From Cephalothrix simula (taxonomy: Eukaryota > Nemertea > Palaeonemertea > Archinemertea > Cephalotrichidae): a DNA stretch of 18,283 nt. Both the position numbers and the translations under genes were made by a program. The DNA lies in the NCBI GenBank assembly GCA_035591015.1, contig JAXIUW010226951.1, positions 1-18,283 on the forward strand, given 5' to 3'. The notes under the pieces are model-generated. The model was not told where the DNA came from. It was given only the letters and a program-made list of their open reading frames with translations, and did not search any database. Shown here in pieces: positions 15,868-18,283 of this stretch (positions are counted from its first letter, which is position 1; every line of letters starts with the position of its first letter).

Positions 15868-18283
15868 ATAACGACGTAAAAAAATCAACCGTTTGATTCT
15901 GGCATACGCAAAAATGATTGTTGGCAACCTGAACCGAAAAACTAATAATACCAAATTAAAATATTCGAAGGATCAGGAAGGACACCAATTAAACGATTAA
16001 TCGGCGCTTATGACCAATCTACTCAGCTATTTGCCAAAAGCTTATGCGTACTATAGACACTATAAGGGATAGAATTACGTTATCACGTGACCTGTTCTTT
16101 ACGACAATATTTAATATGGCAGATTATATTCTCTGTTTTATCCTGTGCAAACAAACTTTGGGGATGGTTTGGCCATATACATTACTTATTACAAGTAACC
16201 GATATAGGTTTACGATTTTCGCATTAAGGGAGACTTGTAAATCGCGGTACGTTTATTTACAAACTACTTGTTAAAGATGCACGTTTCATTTAGCTGTATA
16301 ATCAGCCGATAAAAGTATTTGGTCAAAACGTAGCAACTAATATAAATTATTATCCACGATAATCTTAAATATCTTATGAATATGTCGTTCATATACGATT
16401 TTCCGAGCGATTTTCAAAACGATTGACACATTCAAATCGATCTGAAAATCATTTAAATCACGCAAAAGAGCGATTAATCTAAATACGGCCTGAATATGTA
16501 AGACAGAGATTTTTAAATAGCTTTTCAAAAAACTTTTAATAAATGTAGTTAGTATATATCATGGCACCACGAAAAGACATCAAAAATATGGCTCACGTAA
16601 ATATTAGACCTATCCATTGATTCAAATTTTTATCTTGAATTTTCTTCGGAATTTTGATAAATGATTTTGGCAGCGGTCCGTCATCAATTTTTTCTTTTGA
16701 ATTCTGTATGAATTTTTGAGTTTGCATGCCGCACATTTTCGAAAAAACAACAAGTAACTCACAAAATATATCGAATGACAGCAATCTATCAAATGATCTC
16801 AATCAAATCCCCCGTTTTCACACAAGAATCATAGACATTATCGGATTCATCATATATCGATGATAATCGATCAAATTTCCAGGATTCTTAGCCATAACTG
16901 GCAAAACTAACTGACCCAACGACTCACCAATTATCGATTAACTATTAACGCAGGAAATTGCCCAAAAAAGCAAAAACACAACCGTGGCGCAAACCGGAGG
17001 CACAAATAAGAATCAGAGAAAGCCGCTATGACATGCGAATCAGTGTTACCGGTGAGGAGCCGTACTCATCCCTGATTTATTAAAACCAGATCTGGTGACA
17101 GTGAATTTAGTGCTAGGTTACAAACAAAACATACTTTGGAAGGGCACAAATCACAACCTAGGTCATCTAACACCTGCTTCTTTCGTTTAGCATATACAAG
17201 TTGTTCTTCAGCCCTTTTAGTTTTACATCAATTGTAAGTGAGGGAGTTACACTAAACTGAATGTAACGGCCTTTTAGCTCCGAACACAAAAGGCCAACAA
17301 ATGATGTGCGTGCTCTAGTGCGTCCTAAAATCAATAGCGTAAAAAATGGAACTAATCTACGGTCATATTTAAAAGGTACGTTTCCCATATTGACCCCCGT
17401 ACTGACCCAATTTGGCATTAAACAATTTCAGCTGATCTCTGGCCATTGGCCTCAGGCCCCCTTTTAGTGCTTTTTCATGATCTTTTTCAGAAGTGATATA
17501 TCATTTCAACAAGGGCACATGTGTCTTTGCCAAAGCCTTGCGCCCCCATTCCACTTCTACCCAGTGATTTCACTGAACTTTGTTTAAAGTCTTATTTTAA
17601 ACTTTCTATAGAACAAAGATCAAATGAGGTGTTTATATCATAATGATACAAGAAACCCTAAGATGAAGCCCTAAAAATACTTGAAATACTACTTCAAAGT
17701 CTTTTATATACTTCGTTTGAAAACAAAAACAAGTATGAAAGGAAAATAGCTTAAACATCTATCATCAAAGCCTAATGATTTTAGAGTAAGTATAGAACCT
17801 GCTTAGGTTTCTAAAAAACCGGAAGTTGCAACAGTCTTATAGCAATAGATTGTGAAGTTAAAAAGGTTTAATGATCTTTAATGCAGATAAAGTGAATGAA
17901 ACATTGCGAAACTGATGGCTTAAAAGAAATAATTATTTCCTGAACAAAAATAAATCTCCTTGCATTACTATTAACTGAGGCAACACTTAAAATTTGAAAA
18001 CAAGGAATAAAATGTTAGCAAAGATATATCTAAGTTGATAATAGTCATTTTTTATTTTTTCACAAGCATGACAATTTCACACAAGCGGAAATGTGAGTTT
18101 ACGATGGCAGGGACGATAAGAAATTGGTAAAGCATTGAAGCTAGCAATACTTCTGATGAGCTAAGTCGATAAATTAGGACTCCAGATTCCTGTAATTTGT
18201 CAAAGAACCTAAAAAGCTAAAATGATGATTAGGATTGCTCCTGTAAAAGCAAAGATTGATATTCAGTGTCATAAAGGGCCCCG
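15868..18283. other. 2.4 kb of non-coding DNA, nothing substantial
   Basis: Open stretches at 16044-16274 (plus), 16337-16528, 16593-16802 and 17167-17418 (minus) are 63-83 codons with no recognisable domain. The 17167-17418 frame has a stop four codons above its ATG. Minor structures are a weak two-part stem at 16409-16450 (GATTTTCA/TGAAAATC plus CGATT/AATCG), an E-box TCACGTGA at 16083-16090 and a perfect palindrome GAAATAATTATTTC at 17926-17939. No repeat families from the left half recur here. Confidence 0.5.

Noticed and set aside
17167-17418. 83-codon minus-strand frame that looks less biased
   Set aside because: No domain recognised, a stop lies four codons above the ATG, and there is no supporting splice or promoter context.

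Overview
The window looks like non-coding nuclear DNA of a metazoan, most likely a marine invertebrate. It is clearly AT-rich, with long A/T runs, no bacterial-style packed genes and no long reading frame. The longest ATG-to-stop stretch is 137 codons and lies across an inverted-repeat element. Short words such as TACATGTA and TAGGCCTA recur, as I would expect in mollusc, echinoderm or hemichordate genomes, but this does not fix the species. I found no convincing protein-coding exon, rRNA or functional tRNA. What can be supported is a set of short, mostly non-autonomous mobile elements and secondary-structure repeats.

Layout, left to right. 1-570: AT-rich sequence with small hairpins. 571-778: possible short terminal-inverted-repeat (TIR) element, followed by a CCAAT/TATA-like pair. 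1478-1539: hairpin. 1818-2261: a 444-bp element with CACTA-like ends (copy A). 2484-3275: a 792-bp piggyBac-type miniature element with exact TTAA duplications. 4290-4551, 4599-5146 and 5269-5619: three inverted-repeat elements almost back to back, two of them foldback-like with long arms. 6237-6912: degenerate tandem array with a unit of about 95-100 bp. 7717-8363: copy B of the CACTA-like family, opposite to copy A and enlarged by nested palindromes. 9238-9355: exact tandem pair of a 59-bp unit. 10030-10250: probable tRNA-derived SINE on the minus strand. 10251-14241: mostly featureless AT-rich DNA with small hairpins and TATA-like motifs. 14242-14933: second, decayed member of the piggyBac-type family, inverted relative to the first. 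15773-15867: hairpin. From there to the end nothing substantial is seen.

The elements do not form a pathway. They share one character: each is short, lacks a transposase gene and would depend on enzymes encoded elsewhere. Two families are represented twice, each as an inverted pair, so within-window comparison shows what is conserved (TIRs, subterminal motifs) and what changed (palindromic expansion in copy B, a 25-bp indel in one piggyBac-type TIR). The most unusual structure is the nested palindrome cluster at 7927-8071.
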